From Prochlorococcus sp. AG-409-A10 (GTDB taxonomy: Bacteria > Cyanobacteriota > Cyanobacteriia > PCC-6307 > Cyanobiaceae), in contig QCJG01000002.1 in the NCBI GenBank assembly GCA_003216175.1, forward strand, positions 124,001 to 188,000: a DNA stretch of 64,000 bases. The letters run 5' to 3'. Within the stretch, counting starts at the first letter, position 1. Each line of letters begins with the position of its first letter. The translations under genes were made by a program, and so were the position numbers. The notes below the pieces were generated by a model that did not search any database, was not told the DNA's origin, and saw nothing but the letters and a program-made list of their open reading frames with translations. Shown one piece after another: positions 27,526 to 37,144 of this stretch.

Positions 27526-28272
27526 ATGGCATTTTCAGATACTCATAGTTCCAGTTTTGTAATGATATTACTTTTATTTTGTTTTGCAGTTATTCATAGT
27601 GGTGGAGCGGCTTTAAGGGTTAAAGCAGAAAGTCTAATTGGTGCAAGAGCATGGAGATTGATTTTTGCTTTTGCAAGTATTCCCTCAGCTGTAATTTTGG
27701 TTGGTTATTTTATTGCTCATCGTTACGATGGAGTTCGATTTTGGAATTTTCAAGGGGTTAGCTCACTAATTCCAATGATTTGGATTTTGAGTGCAATTAG
27801 CTTTCTTTTTTTGTATCCAGCTACGTATAACCTTTTAGAAATACCTGCTGTCCGTAAGCCCAAGGTTAGAATTTACACGTCAGGAATTATAAGAGTCACC
27901 CGCCATCCCCAAGCAATTGGTCAAATTATTTGGTGTTTTGCGCATTTACTTTGGATAGGCACAAGTTTTACTCTGGTCACTTGCTTGGGATTGATTGCAC
28001 ATCATTTATTTGCTATCTGGCATGGTGATAGAAGACTTTCTCTCAAATTTGGAAAAGAATTTGAGGAAGTGAAGAAAAGAACATCGGTTGTTCCATTTTT
28101 AGCTGTGTTGGATGGACGACAAAAATTACAAATAAAAGAATTTCTTAGGCCCTCTCAAATGGGGATTATCATTGCAGTGTTTTTTTTCTGGTGGTCTCAT
28201 AAATTTATTTCTGTTGGAGCTCAGAGATTTCTCTCTTTTGATTTAACTGAATTACTAGCAAGAATTGCCTAA
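27526..28272 (+). CDS. NnrU-family protein, probable 15-cis-zeta-carotene isomerase (Z-ISO)
   Basis: A polytopic membrane protein of 248 residues with about six hydrophobic segments. Z-ISO, a heme-dependent isomerase converting 9,15,9'-tri-cis- to 9,9'-di-cis-zeta-carotene between Pds and Zds, belongs to the NnrU family. Conserved histidines appear in FAVIHSGGAALR, VTRHPQAIGQIIW and HHLFAIWHGDRR; two of them would be heme-ligand or active-site candidates. The close presence of crtB, pds and zds supports the role, though they are on separate transcripts. A denitrification-type NnrU role is unlikely in this setting. Assignment to Z-ISO is by family and context. Confidence 0.75.
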   Translation: MAFSDTHSSSFVMILLLFCFAVIHSGGAALRVKAESLIGARAWRLIFAFASIPSAVILVGYFIAHRYDGVRFWNFQGVSSLIPMIWILSAISFLFLYPATYNLLEIPAVRKPKVRIYTSGIIRVTRHPQAIGQIIWCFAHLLWIGTSFTLVTCLGLIAHHLFAIWHGDRRLSLKFGKEFEEVKKRTSVVPFLAVLDGRQKLQIKEFLRPSQMGIIIAVFFFWWSHKFISVGAQRFLSFDLTELLARIA

Positions 28273-28297
28273 ACTTAATTCAATATGATTTTGCTGG

Positions 28298-30295
28298 ATG
28301 CATTCGGCTGCAGACTTTGCTTGGTTAATTCCCCTGCTTCCTCTTTGCGGGGCAGTTTTGATTGGTTTGGGATTAATTAGCTTTAACGATCTTTTTAATC
28401 GTTCAAGGAAACCCGTCGCAATAACCCTTTTAACTTCCGTAGGAGCTTCGGCATTTATTAGCTATGCAGTTTTGGCTGAGCAACTCTCAGGCAAGCCTCC
28501 AGTTGAACACTTGTTTATATGGGCAAGTGCAGGATCTTTTGAGCTGCCAATGGGATATGTGATTGATCCTCTAGCGGCAGTCATGCTCGCTCTTGTTACT
28601 TCCATTGCTTTCTTGGTAATGATTTACTCCCATGGTTATATGGCACATGATCCTGGGTATGTTCGTTTTTTTACTTATTTAGCGTTATTCAGTAGTTCAA
28701 TGCTTGGGCTCATTGTTAGTCCAAACTTGCTTGAAATATATGTTTTTTGGGAATTGGTTGGGATGTGTTCATACTTACTCGTTGGCTTTTGGTATGACAG
28801 AGATGGTGCTGCACATGCGGCTCAAAAGGCTTTTATTGTAAATAGAGTTGGAGACTTTGGCTTACTGCTAGGTATTTTGGGTCTTTTTTGGGCAACAGGT
28901 AGTTTTGATTTTCATGGAATCGCTGAAGGTTTATCAGAGTCAGTTAGTTCTGGGACAGTTCCAATATGGGCAGCTTTGACTCTTTGTATCCTTGTCTTCA
29001 TGGGACCTATGGCAAAGTCTGCACAATTTCCTCTGCATGTTTGGTTGCCTGATGCAATGGAGGGTCCAACTCCTATATCTGCTCTTATTCATGCAGCAAC
29101 AATGGTAGCAGCGGGGGTTTTTTTAGTAGCAAGGCTTGATCCGTTATTTAGCCAGTTCCCTTTTGTTGGATTGTTTATTGCAATTATTGGAACTATCACT
29201 TGTTTTCTAGGTGCATCAATCGCCTTGACACAAATGGATTTGAAAAAAGGATTGGCTTACAGCACAGTTTCACAACTTGGATACATGATGCTTGCAATGG
29301 GATGTGGAGCACCGGTTGCAGGAATGTTCCATCTTGTTACTCATGCCTGTTTTAAGGCCATGTTATTCCTTGGCTCAGGTTCAGTAATTCATGCCATGGA
29401 GGAGGTGGTTGGGCATGAACCAATTCTTGCTCAAGACATGCGACTAATGGGTGGTCTACGTAAAAAGATGCCGATCACGGCAATAACTTTTTTCGTTGGT
29501 TGTATTGCTATCAGTGGTATTCCCCCTCTAGCAGGTTTTTGGAGTAAAGATGAAATTCTTGGTCAAGCCTTTAATACTTTTCCAATACTTTGGTTTATTG
29601 GTTTTTTAACTGCAGGAATGACAGCTTTCTATATGTTTAGGCTTTATTTTCTAACTTTTGAGGGAGACTTCCGAGGAGAAAATCAAGAGATGCAGCTTTC
29701 TTTGCTTGCTTTAGCAGGCAAAGAAAAAGATGAAGAGCATGAAATTGGCAAGATTCATGAATCTGCATGGCCCATGACATTTCCCTTGGTAGTCTTGGCA
29801 ATTCCTTCTGTCTTAATTGGGTTTATAGGGGTTCCCTGGAATAGCATTTTTGCAAACTTTTTAGACCCCGCAGAAGCCATTGAAGCTGCAGAAAAGTTTA
29901 GTTGGGGAGAATTTCTTCCACTTGCCACTGCATCTATAGCTATTTCATCTACAGGAATATTATTGGCAGTCTTCACTTATTACTTAAGAAGACTTGATCT
30001 AGGAGTTTCTTTATCTAAAAAGTACCCTCAAATCAATTCATTTCTTCAGAATAAATGGTACCTAGATGACATCAATGAGAAAATCTTTGTCAAAGGTAGT
30101 AGAAAACTAGCAAGAGAAGTACTAGAAGTTGATGCAAAAGTAGTTGATGGAGTTGTTAATTTGACTGGATTATTGACTCTCGGAAGTGGAGAAGGGCTTA
30201 AATATTTTGAAACAGGAAGAGCCCAGTTTTATGCATTGATTGTTTTTGGAGGAGTCATTGCTTTAGTTGCACTTTTTGGAGTTGTAGGGGCATAA
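28298..30295 (+). CDS. ndhF: NAD(P)H-quinone oxidoreductase subunit 5 (NdhF1)
   Basis: Large proton-pumping antiporter-like subunit at the distal end of the NDH-1 membrane arm. The 665-residue protein has a dozen-plus membrane segments, the conserved WELVGMCSYLLVGFWYDR motif and HVWLPDAMEGPTPISALIHAATMVAAG, and the long lateral-helix C terminus. Spacing to ndhD is about 100 bp and they are likely cotranscribed. I call it the NdhF1 (respiratory/cyclic) type because it pairs with ndhD and lacks CO2-uptake genes nearby. Confidence 0.95.
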   Translation: MHSAADFAWLIPLLPLCGAVLIGLGLISFNDLFNRSRKPVAITLLTSVGASAFISYAVLAEQLSGKPPVEHLFIWASAGSFELPMGYVIDPLAAVMLALVTSIAFLVMIYSHGYMAHDPGYVRFFTYLALFSSSMLGLIVSPNLLEIYVFWELVGMCSYLLVGFWYDRDGAAHAAQKAFIVNRVGDFGLLLGILGLFWATGSFDFHGIAEGLSESVSSGTVPIWAALTLCILVFMGPMAKSAQFPLHVWLPDAMEGPTPISALIHAATMVAAGVFLVARLDPLFSQFPFVGLFIAIIGTITCFLGASIALTQMDLKKGLAYSTVSQLGYMMLAMGCGAPVAGMFHLVTHACFKAMLFLGSGSVIHAMEEVVGHEPILAQDMRLMGGLRKKMPITAITFFVGCIAISGIPPLAGFWSKDEILGQAFNTFPILWFIGFLTAGMTAFYMFRLYFLTFEGDFRGENQEMQLSLLALAGKEKDEEHEIGKIHESAWPMTFPLVVLAIPSVLIGFIGVPWNSIFANFLDPAEAIEAAEKFSWGEFLPLATASIAISSTGILLAVFTYYLRRLDLGVSLSKKYPQINSFLQNKWYLDDINEKIFVKGSRKLAREVLEVDAKVVDGVVNLTGLLTLGSGEGLKYFETGRAQFYALIVFGGVIALVALFGVVGA

Positions 30296-30396
30296 ATTTT
30301 ACATAATTTTTTCAGCTGTGTGTTTCATCCCCTATCTAGAGGGTGCTAATAATCTCATAATTTCTAAACTCAAAAAGTGGTGTTTAATTTCGAATC

Positions 30397-32052
30397 TTGG
30401 AATTCGCTCTCAATTCAAGTTTGAACCTAGGAACAGTGCTAATTTCTGATCCAATTCCAGCGGATTTCCCTTGGTTAAGTTTATCAATATTGTTTCCCAT
30501 TGTTGGGGCATTAATTGTTCCTTTTCTTCCAGATAAAGGAGAAGGGAAAGAAGTTCGATGGTATGCCCTCATAATTGCTTTAATTACTTTTCTAATTACT
30601 GTTGCTGCTTACTTCAAAGGTTTTGATCCAAGTCAAGAAGGCTTGCAATTATATGAAAAAATTAGTTGGCTCCCTGATCTTGGATTGACTTGGTCTGTTG
30701 GCGCAGATGGCTTGTCAATGCCATTGATATTGCTGACAAGTTTCATTACTTCTCTTGCAGTTTTGGCAGCATGGCCAGTTAGCTATAAACCAAAATTATT
30801 TTTCTTTTTAATTCTCGCCATGGATGGCGGCCAGATAGCTGTATTTGCCGTTCAAGATATGTTGCTTTTCTTTTTGGCCTGGGAATTGGAGTTGTTTCCA
30901 GTGTATTTATTCCTTGCAATCTGGGGTGGAAAGAAGAGGCAATATGCAGCGACGAAATTTATTATTTATACAGCTGGAAGCTCATTATTTATTCTTCTAG
31001 CTGGTCTTGCAATGGGTTTCTTTCAAGCAGGAGGTGTGCCAGATTTCGGTTATACCCATTTAGCTCAGCAAGATTTTGGTAGGGGGTTTCAATTGCTTTG
31101 TTATTCAGGTTTGTTAATAGCGTTTGGGGTCAAACTTCCTATTGTCCCTCTTCATACTTGGTTGCCAGATGCGCATGGAGAAGCCACTGCTCCCGTACAT
31201 ATGCTCTTGGCAGGAATATTGTTAAAGATGGGTGGATATGCTCTCCTTAGGTTTAATGCGCAATTGCTGCCTGATGCTCATGCTCAATTTGCTCCATTGT
31301 TAATTGTTCTTGGAGTAGTAAATATTATTTATGCAGCTTTAACTTCTTTTGCTCAAAGAAATTTAAAAAGAAAAATTGCTTATAGCTCAATAAGTCATAT
31401 GGGTTTTGTTTTGATAGGTATTGGAAGCTTTAGTTCTTTAGGAACTAGTGGAGCAATGTTGCAAATGGTTAGCCACGGTTTAATAGGAGCAAGTTTGTTT
31501 TTCCTTGTTGGTGCAACTTACGATAGAACTCACACGCTTCAATTGGATGAGATGGGTGGTATTGGTCAAAATATGAGGATTATGTTTGCTTTATGGACAG
31601 CATGCGCTTTCGCTTCTCTTGCTTTGCCTGGAATGAGTGGATTTATCTCAGAATTAATGGTCTTTGTTGGGTTTGTAACTGATGAAGTTTATACTCTTCC
31701 ATTTCGTATTGTTGTTGCTTCATTAGCAGCAATTGGAGTCATTTTGACACCTATATATTTATTGTCGATGCTCAGAGAAATTTTCTTCGGCAAAGAGAAT
31801 GCGAAGTTAATATCCAAAGCAAAGCTAGTAGATGCAGAACCTAGAGAAATTTATATTATTGCTTGTTTATTAGTTCCAATTATTGGAATTGGTTTGTATC
31901 CAAAAATCATGACAGATACTTATATTTCATCAATTGATGGATTGGTTAAAAGAGATTTATTGGCTGTTGAGAGAATTAGAAGTGATCAAGCAACAATTAT
32001 TAGTAATACAAATTTGTCAATTGCGACTCTTGAAGCTCCTCTTTTACATTGA
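30397..32052 (+). CDS. ndhD: NAD(P)H-quinone oxidoreductase subunit 4 (NdhD1)
   Basis: Second antiporter-like membrane subunit of NDH-1, 551 residues. Conserved strings include [61 protein letters not shown] and [14 protein letters not shown]. The start is TTG at 30397; the next in-frame Met is far inside the conserved domain. It follows ndhF in the same orientation and precedes scpA. Confidence 0.93.
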   Translation: MEFALNSSLNLGTVLISDPIPADFPWLSLSILFPIVGALIVPFLPDKGEGKEVRWYALIIALITFLITVAAYFKGFDPSQEGLQLYEKISWLPDLGLTWSVGADGLSMPLILLTSFITSLAVLAAWPVSYKPKLFFFLILAMDGGQIAVFAVQDMLLFFLAWELELFPVYLFLAIWGGKKRQYAATKFIIYTAGSSLFILLAGLAMGFFQAGGVPDFGYTHLAQQDFGRGFQLLCYSGLLIAFGVKLPIVPLHTWLPDAHGEATAPVHMLLAGILLKMGGYALLRFNAQLLPDAHAQFAPLLIVLGVVNIIYAALTSFAQRNLKRKIAYSSISHMGFVLIGIGSFSSLGTSGAMLQMVSHGLIGASLFFLVGATYDRTHTLQLDEMGGIGQNMRIMFALWTACAFASLALPGMSGFISELMVFVGFVTDEVYTLPFRIVVASLAAIGVILTPIYLLSMLREIFFGKENAKLISKAKLVDAEPREIYIIACLLVPIIGIGLYPKIMTDTYISSIDGLVKRDLLAVERIRSDQATIISNTNLSIATLEAPLLH

Positions 32053-32116
32053 AAATTAGTTCACCTGGCATAACATCCAATATATAGATAACTTGCTTTT
32101 AGATTCATAGTTTTCA

Positions 32117-33010
32117 TTGCCAGTTGATCTTTTAACTCAAACTGCAGATTCTGGTGCAAGACTTGCTATTCGTTTATTGCAAGATGCTGCTCAAAGGGGA
32201 GATATTGATCCTTGGGATGTGGATGTTATTCCAGTTGTAGATGGTTTTTTAGATCAACTTAAACAGCGCATTGAAATTCCTAAAAAGATTTCACAACATG
32301 TCAGCCAGAATGGAGGAAGTTATGAGGTTGATCTTGCTCAGAGTAGTGAGGCCTTTTTAGCTGCTTCTGTCTTGGTTGGCTTGAAAGCGGAGGTGCTTGA
32401 GGAGGAAATGTTCTCTGTTGATATGGAAGATGAAGATGATTCAGGTTTTGATTTTGGCGAACAGGGTTGGCTAGATGACAGCTTTCAATTACCTCTTCGA
32501 CCAGAGAGACATCTTTTAAGAAGGCCCGTTGCACCTCCCCCATTTAGAAGGCCAGTTACTCTTGGAGAATTAATCAATCAATTAGAGACCATAGCTGAAT
32601 CTCTCCAAAATGATGAATTGCAAAACCGTAGAAAGTTACGACAAAAAAAACTAAGTAATAGGGAGGTTATTGCTCAAGTTGCATCTCTTGCGCATAGAGA
32701 AAAATTACCTGAAACCACTGCTGCACTAGCGATTTTTATAAATAAGTGGGAGCAGGCTTTGCATTGGGTTGATTTTGAATTATTAGTTGAAAAGTGGAAA
32801 GAAAATTCTGCCTCAGACGATTTGGATACCGATAGAGTAGGAGTCTTTTGGGCGTTGTTGTTTTTATGCTCTCAGGGCAAGGTAGAGATTGAGCAAAAAG
32901 GTTCTTTGTTTTCTCCAATCAGTTTAAAGAGGCTTTTGGAACCAGGAATGGTTGCTCAACTTCCCCTTGCTTCTATAGACGTGACAGATGGCTCGCCGGC
33001 TGCTGCTTAG
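32117..33010 (+). CDS. scpA: segregation and condensation protein A
   Basis: Kleisin-like ScpA, which bridges SMC heads in chromosome condensation. The 297-residue protein has the N-terminal ARLAIRLLQDAAQRGDIDPWDVDVI-type block and EAFLAASVLVGLKAEVL, and a C-terminal winged helix with VFWALLFLCSQGKVEIEQKG. The N terminus of typical ScpA (F.GPLDLLL) is not seen, which is a usual cyanobacterial variation. The start is TTG at 32117. No scpB or smc is in the window. Confidence 0.85.
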   Translation: MPVDLLTQTADSGARLAIRLLQDAAQRGDIDPWDVDVIPVVDGFLDQLKQRIEIPKKISQHVSQNGGSYEVDLAQSSEAFLAASVLVGLKAEVLEEEMFSVDMEDEDDSGFDFGEQGWLDDSFQLPLRPERHLLRRPVAPPPFRRPVTLGELINQLETIAESLQNDELQNRRKLRQKKLSNREVIAQVASLAHREKLPETTAALAIFINKWEQALHWVDFELLVEKWKENSASDDLDTDRVGVFWALLFLCSQGKVEIEQKGSLFSPISLKRLLEPGMVAQLPLASIDVTDGSPAAA

Positions 33011-33067
33011 CTCTTTGTGGAGGCAGCATTCTATGTTGGCATTGTAAAAGCTTAGGTTAAACCGCCT

Positions 33068-34246
33068 ATGAAGGCGATGATCCTGGCGGCTGGGAAAGGA
33101 ACCCGAGTTCAGCCAATCACGCATGTGATTCCAAAGCCAATGATTCCTATCCTTCAGAAACCTGTAATGGAGTTTCTGTTGGAACTTCTTAAGGAGCATG
33201 GTTTTACTGAAGTTATGGTTAATGTTTCCCATTTAGCAGAAGAAATAGAAAATTATTTTCGAGATGGACAAAGATTTGGAGTTGAAATTGCATACAGCTT
33301 TGAGGGCCGTATTGAAGACGGAGAATTAATTGGGGACGCACTTGGGTCAGCTGGTGGTCTTAAGAAAATTCAAGATTTTCAAAAGTTTTTTGATGATACT
33401 TTTGTCGTCTTGTGCGGAGACGCACTAATTGATTTGGACTTATCTGAAGCTGTAAAACGACATAAAGAAAAAGGAGCTTTAGCTAGTTTGATCACTAAAC
33501 GTGTTTCAAAAGATCAAGTAAGTAGTTATGGCGTTGTCGTAACTGACGAAGAAGATCGTGTTAAAGCTTTTCAAGAAAAACCTTCTATAGATAATGCACT
33601 AGGGGATACGATTAATACTGGAATTTATTTATTTGAGCCTGAAATTTTTAATTATATTCCATCTGGAAAACCCTTTGATATTGGCTCAGACTTGTTCCCA
33701 AAATTAGTAGAAGAAGGTGCACCTTTCTATGCTTTACCTATGGATTTTGAGTGGGTTGATATTGGTAAAGTCCCAGATTATTGGAGGGCAATAAGGAATG
33801 TTCTTAAAGGTCATGTTAGACAGGTTGAAATACCAGGAAAGCAAGTAAGACCGGGGATATATACTGGTTTAAATGTTGCTGCTAATTGGGATAAAATAAA
33901 TGTAAAAGGACCTATATATGTTGGTGGAATGACAAGGATAGAAGATGGTGTAACTATTGTTGGTCCTTCTATGATTGGTCCTAGTTGTTGTATTTGTGAA
34001 GGTGCAACAATTGATAATTCAATAATCTTTGATTATTCACTAATTGGTTCTGGTGTCCAACTTGTGGATAAGTTAGTTTTTGGTAGATATTGTGTGGGTA
34101 AAGAGGGTGATCATTTTGATTTACAGGAAGCCGCTTTAGATTGGTTAATTACTGATGCTAGAAGACAGGACCTAGGCGAACCGTCACCTCAACAAAAAGC
34201 AATGGCTGAATTATTAGGCACTGATCTAATTAGTTCTTCTAATTAA
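33068..34246 (+). CDS. sugar-phosphate nucleotidyltransferase (mannose-1-phosphate guanylyltransferase-like)
   Basis: Makes an NDP-sugar from a sugar 1-phosphate and NTP. The 392-residue protein has the N-terminal signature ILAAGKGTRVQPIT and KPMIPI, catalytic-metal region VVLCGDALIDLDLSE, FQEKPS, and DFEWVDIGKVPDYWRA, then a left-handed beta-helix tail (about residues 255-340) with hexapeptide-like IGPSCCICEGATIDNSIIF repeats. GDP-mannose is the likeliest product; glucose-1-phosphate substrates are possible. Its 3' end overlaps convergent metF by 8 bp. Confidence 0.85.
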   Translation: MKAMILAAGKGTRVQPITHVIPKPMIPILQKPVMEFLLELLKEHGFTEVMVNVSHLAEEIENYFRDGQRFGVEIAYSFEGRIEDGELIGDALGSAGGLKKIQDFQKFFDDTFVVLCGDALIDLDLSEAVKRHKEKGALASLITKRVSKDQVSSYGVVVTDEEDRVKAFQEKPSIDNALGDTINTGIYLFEPEIFNYIPSGKPFDIGSDLFPKLVEEGAPFYALPMDFEWVDIGKVPDYWRAIRNVLKGHVRQVEIPGKQVRPGIYTGLNVAANWDKINVKGPIYVGGMTRIEDGVTIVGPSMIGPSCCICEGATIDNSIIFDYSLIGSGVQLVDKLVFGRYCVGKEGDHFDLQEAALDWLITDARRQDLGEPSPQQKAMAELLGTDLISSSN

Positions 34247-35120
34247 TATTTGCTCTATCTAAAATTATCGGTATTTGTTCTTCTGCTTTAACGGCCATAA
34301 GGTGGACGCCTTGAGCAATTCCTAGAAAACTTTTTACTTGCTCAGCAGCAATTGATATACCTTCATCAATGGGGTTTGAGGCATTCTCAAGTCTGGAAAT
34401 AATTGATTCGGGTATGCATGCTCCTGGCACTACTCGATTGATGAATTGAGCATTTTTGGCAGATTTGAGGAGAAAAACTCCAGCTAAAACAGGAATTTTC
34501 ATAGGCTCTGTTATTTCCTTGCAAAAACGTTCAAGTACTTTTGGGTCCATTACCATTTGAGTTTGAAGGAAATTTGCGCCTGCTTTTTGTTTGAGTTCTA
34601 TTCTTCTTCTTAAACCATCAAATCCTCTACAATTTGGATCAGCTGCGGCCCCAGTAAACAAATTAGTTGGTCCATCAGGTAACAAATCAGATACTGGATC
34701 TATTCCTTTGTTAAGTGATGTGACTTGAGCGATAAGTTCTATGGAGTTGAAGTCTTGAACTGATTTGGCTTGAGATTGGTCTCCTACTCGTACAGGATCG
34801 CCAGTTAGACAGAGGATATTAGTAATTCCTAAAGCATGCGCTCCTAGTAATTCAGCTTGTAAAGCGATTCGATTTCTATCCCTACATGATAATTGCAGGA
34901 CTGGTTCAAGATTTGCCTCTAAAAGCAGCTTGCATAAGGCTAGGCTGCTCATTCTCATGATCGCTCTACTCCCATCTGTAACATTAAAACTATGTACAAG
35001 GTCTTTTAATTTGACGGCTTTTGAGAGGGCTAAAGCTGTATGCCCCCCTCTAGGAGGCATGATTTCAGCAGTAATAGCTGATAAGCCAGATTCAAGCCGA
35101 TTTTGAAGTTTAGATTTCAC
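34239..35120 (-). CDS. metF: methylenetetrahydrofolate reductase
   Basis: FAD enzyme reducing 5,10-methylene-THF to 5-methyl-THF for methionine synthesis. The 293-residue TIM-barrel protein has the N-terminal AEIMPPRGG segment, HSFNVTDGSRAIMRMSSLALCKLL, CRDRNRIALQAELLGAHALG, LCLTGDPV and FLQTQMVMDPKVLERF, typical of MetF. Length equals the catalytic domain of bacterial MetF. The gene ends within the 3' end of the convergent nucleotidyltransferase gene. Confidence 0.9.
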   Translation of the reverse strand: MKSKLQNRLESGLSAITAEIMPPRGGHTALALSKAVKLKDLVHSFNVTDGSRAIMRMSSLALCKLLLEANLEPVLQLSCRDRNRIALQAELLGAHALGITNILCLTGDPVRVGDQSQAKSVQDFNSIELIAQVTSLNKGIDPVSDLLPDGPTNLFTGAAADPNCRGFDGLRRRIELKQKAGANFLQTQMVMDPKVLERFCKEITEPMKIPVLAGVFLLKSAKNAQFINRVVPGACIPESIISRLENASNPIDEGISIAAEQVKSFLGIAQGVHLMAVKAEEQIPIILDRANIN

Positions 35121-35195
35121 ATGTATTTTTTACTAGATAATTACTATCGGTGATTAAAGGCCCTAATCTAAGTAGTATTAATTAATGAGTTGTGA

Positions 35196-35477
35196 GTGAG
35201 GGGAATGTTTACAGGAGAGATCGCTAATTCGTCCCATATGGGACTCTCAGCTAGGGAAATGGAGATTATAGGATTAGTTGCAGATGGGCTTACTAATCAA
35301 GAGATTGCTGAAAAACTGACAATTAGCAAAAGAACTGTAGATAATCATGTAAGCAATATGTTTACAAAAACAGGATCAAAAAACAGAGTGGCTTTATTGA
35401 ACTGGGCAATGGATCATGGAAAGATATGTCGGGATGGGTTCAATTGTTGTTCATTGCCAGATGAAACAGCTTCGTAG
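35196..35477 (+). CDS. pedR: small LuxR-type HTH regulator, PedR-like
   Basis: A 93-residue regulator that is almost only a LuxR/NarL DNA-binding domain (LSAREMEIIGLVADGLTNQEIAEKL, then SKRTVDNHVSNMFTKTG). The C terminus GKICRDGFNCCSLPDE carries Cys78, Cys84 and Cys85. This architecture fits PedR, the cyanobacterial redox-sensing regulator whose dimer forms by a disulfide and responds to photosynthetic electron transport via thioredoxin. GTG 35196 is taken as start; ATG 35205 is the alternative. It diverges from metF, and its stop lies 5 bp from the end of a minus-strand 49-aa gene. Confidence 0.78.
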   Translation: MRGMFTGEIANSSHMGLSAREMEIIGLVADGLTNQEIAEKLTISKRTVDNHVSNMFTKTGSKNRVALLNWAMDHGKICRDGFNCCSLPDETAS

Positions 35478-35482
35478 AATAT

Positions 35483-35632
35483 CTAATTATTTTTCTCCTC
35501 ATTGATATCTGATAAGGGCATTAGAGAGAATTCAATTGATGACAACTCAAATAATTTTGCATATGCAATGCAAGCTTCCTTGTCACTACAAGTGAAACGA
35601 AGGATACCTTCTGTGTCATAAAGACCATACAA
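35483..35632 (-). CDS. 49-aa conserved-looking small protein
   Basis: An uninterrupted 49-residue frame starting at TTG 35632 and ending TAG 35483-35485. AAGAGG lies 6 bases before the TTG, an ideal Shine-Dalgarno spacing. The product begins MYGLYDTEGILRFTCSDKEA and continues CIAYAKLFELSSIEFSLMPL, ending polar. Regular amphipathic pattern, acidic Asp/Glu content and low Lys/Ile bias differ from random AT-rich translation. It is the last gene on the minus strand after CYTH (90-bp gap) in the gltA-ndh-nadK run. Function unknown. I recall similar short picocyanobacterial proteins, but this is memory, not a search. Confidence 0.65.
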   Translation of the reverse strand: MYGLYDTEGILRFTCSDKEACIAYAKLFELSSIEFSLMPLSDINEEKNN

Positions 35633-35722
35633 GATAAACCTCTTGCAAAGGATGAATAGGTCGCTGGAAACTACCAGTGATGATTATAAAGACAATCTAA
35701 AGGATCAGCTGCCTTTTCGTTG

Positions 35723-36223
35723 TTATTCTTCTTGGATTTTGATCCGATCTTTTACTGACAACTTAGAAATAGGTGTTTTTGCAAGCGAAGCATTGCTTAA
35801 TGATTTGATCCCAGTGATTTCTTGACCACACCATGATGGGATTTGAATTTGTTCAGATTCAGAATTCAATTCAATTTCAGCAATTTTTAAAGAAGAATTT
35901 GACCCATCAAAAAGATCAACTACCCAATTTTCTTTATTTATTTTTAGCTGATAACGAGTTTTAGTAATTTTATATTTTGATAATTGTATTAATTCAATAG
36001 CATCTTTTATAGGAATTGAATATTCAAATTCATAGTTTATTAATTCATTTAAAGAGGACTTTAATGTTATATATGCTTTTTTATTGTCTATTATCCTTAC
36101 TCTAGTAGCCCATTCATCTACACTTGAGTTTAAGTAGGCTTGACTAAAATCTTCACTTAGTATTGCCTGAGACTTCCAATCTTCATTTTCAACTAAGAAT
36201 CTTCTTTCGATTTCTATCCCCAT
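35723..36223 (-). CDS. CYTH-domain triphosphate tunnel protein
   Basis: A 166-residue CYTH protein (adenylate cyclase/thiamine triphosphatase fold), which usually hydrolyses inorganic triphosphate. The N-terminal signature is EIERR at residues 4-8 in MGIEIERRFLV; the canonical ExExK has Arg in place of Lys. Further barrel strands RVRIIDNKKAYITLKS, EFEYSIPI, KTRYQL, WVVDLFDG and LKIAEIELNSE show the expected alternating charged residues. It follows nadK by 3 bp and is probably cotranscribed. Substrate (PPPi, ThTP) is not determined by sequence. Confidence 0.82.
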   Translation of the reverse strand: MGIEIERRFLVENEDWKSQAILSEDFSQAYLNSSVDEWATRVRIIDNKKAYITLKSSLNELINYEFEYSIPIKDAIELIQLSKYKITKTRYQLKINKENWVVDLFDGSNSSLKIAEIELNSESEQIQIPSWCGQEITGIKSLSNASLAKTPISKLSVKDRIKIQEE

Positions 36224-36226
36224 AAT

Positions 36227-37135
36227 TTATAATTTATTACTCTCATTAAGGCTGCTGGCCCAATGAAGCTTTTGAGTGATTGTCTTATAATAAGAAAGAT
36301 TTTCATCTAAAATTATTATTGAGGTTGAATGATTAGATTTCTTTATTAAGCATGTATCATTAGCTTCAATTAGACATCCACTGGATCCATCTAACCATAG
36401 CTTTATTTTTTGCTTCTTTTCTCTTATTGGCTTTATTACTAATTGGGATTCAGGAGGTACAACAATGGGTCTACTGGCAAGACTCATTGGACATATGGCG
36501 CTTACGATAATTGCATCTAAGGAAGGGTGTATTATTGGACCTCCCGCGGCCATAGAGTAAGCAGTAGAACCTGTTGGCGTTGAAAATATAAGTCCATCTC
36601 CTTTGTATTTGTCAACAGCTTCACCATCTATTTCAAGCTCAAGGCTGCAAGTAGGTGATATTTCTTCTGTGCAAGATCGTAAATAAAAATCATTGAGTGC
36701 AAAAAATGATCTTTTAATTTTGTTTTCATGATTTTTATTTTCGGTAAATATAGTTGCTTCAAGCATCATTCTTTTTTGTATATTAAATCTATTATTTGAA
36801 ACTCTTTCCCAGAAATTTGCTTGCTTTAAGATATGACGATCGTGGGTCAAAAAGCCTAGATTCCCTCCAACATTGAAACTTAAAATAGGTATGTTTTTGG
36901 GGGATAAAAATCTGGCGGCCCTTAAAACTGTTCCATCACCTCCTAAAACAAGAGCAATTTCAGGTAAAAACTCAGAAAATGAAAATAATTGATTAATATT
37001 ATTGGTTTCATTACTTATCTCTGAAAATAAAACTTCTTTTCCATAGCCTTCAATTATTTTTTTGCAATTTAAGGTTTCTTTATATGCAGCATCACTATCT
37101 GATCTATATAAGATCCAGATCAGATTTGTTGTCAT
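36227..37135 (-). CDS. nadK: NAD kinase
   Basis: Phosphorylates NAD to NADP. The 302-residue protein shows the catalytic GGDGTVLRAARFL motif (about 64-76), NVGGNLGFLTHD, the second site FSTPTGSTAYSMAAGGPI, and PICPMSLASRPIV-type sequence. Its place 9 bp after ndhE links pyridine-nucleotide supply to the NDH-1 genes in one minus-strand run. Cyanobacteria commonly have two NAD kinases; which paralogue this is cannot be told here. Confidence 0.93.
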   Translation of the reverse strand: MTTNLIWILYRSDSDAAYKETLNCKKIIEGYGKEVLFSEISNETNNINQLFSFSEFLPEIALVLGGDGTVLRAARFLSPKNIPILSFNVGGNLGFLTHDRHILKQANFWERVSNNRFNIQKRMMLEATIFTENKNHENKIKRSFFALNDFYLRSCTEEISPTCSLELEIDGEAVDKYKGDGLIFSTPTGSTAYSMAAGGPIIHPSLDAIIVSAICPMSLASRPIVVPPESQLVIKPIREKKQKIKLWLDGSSGCLIEANDTCLIKKSNHSTSIIILDENLSYYKTITQKLHWASSLNESNKL

Positions 37136-37144
37136 TGATAATAC

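Noticed and set aside
35643..35825. Plus-strand 60-aa frame near the CYTH gene
   Set aside because: Mostly antisense to CYTH with no Shine-Dalgarno or conserved look; the minus-strand 49-aa gene is the better candidate.
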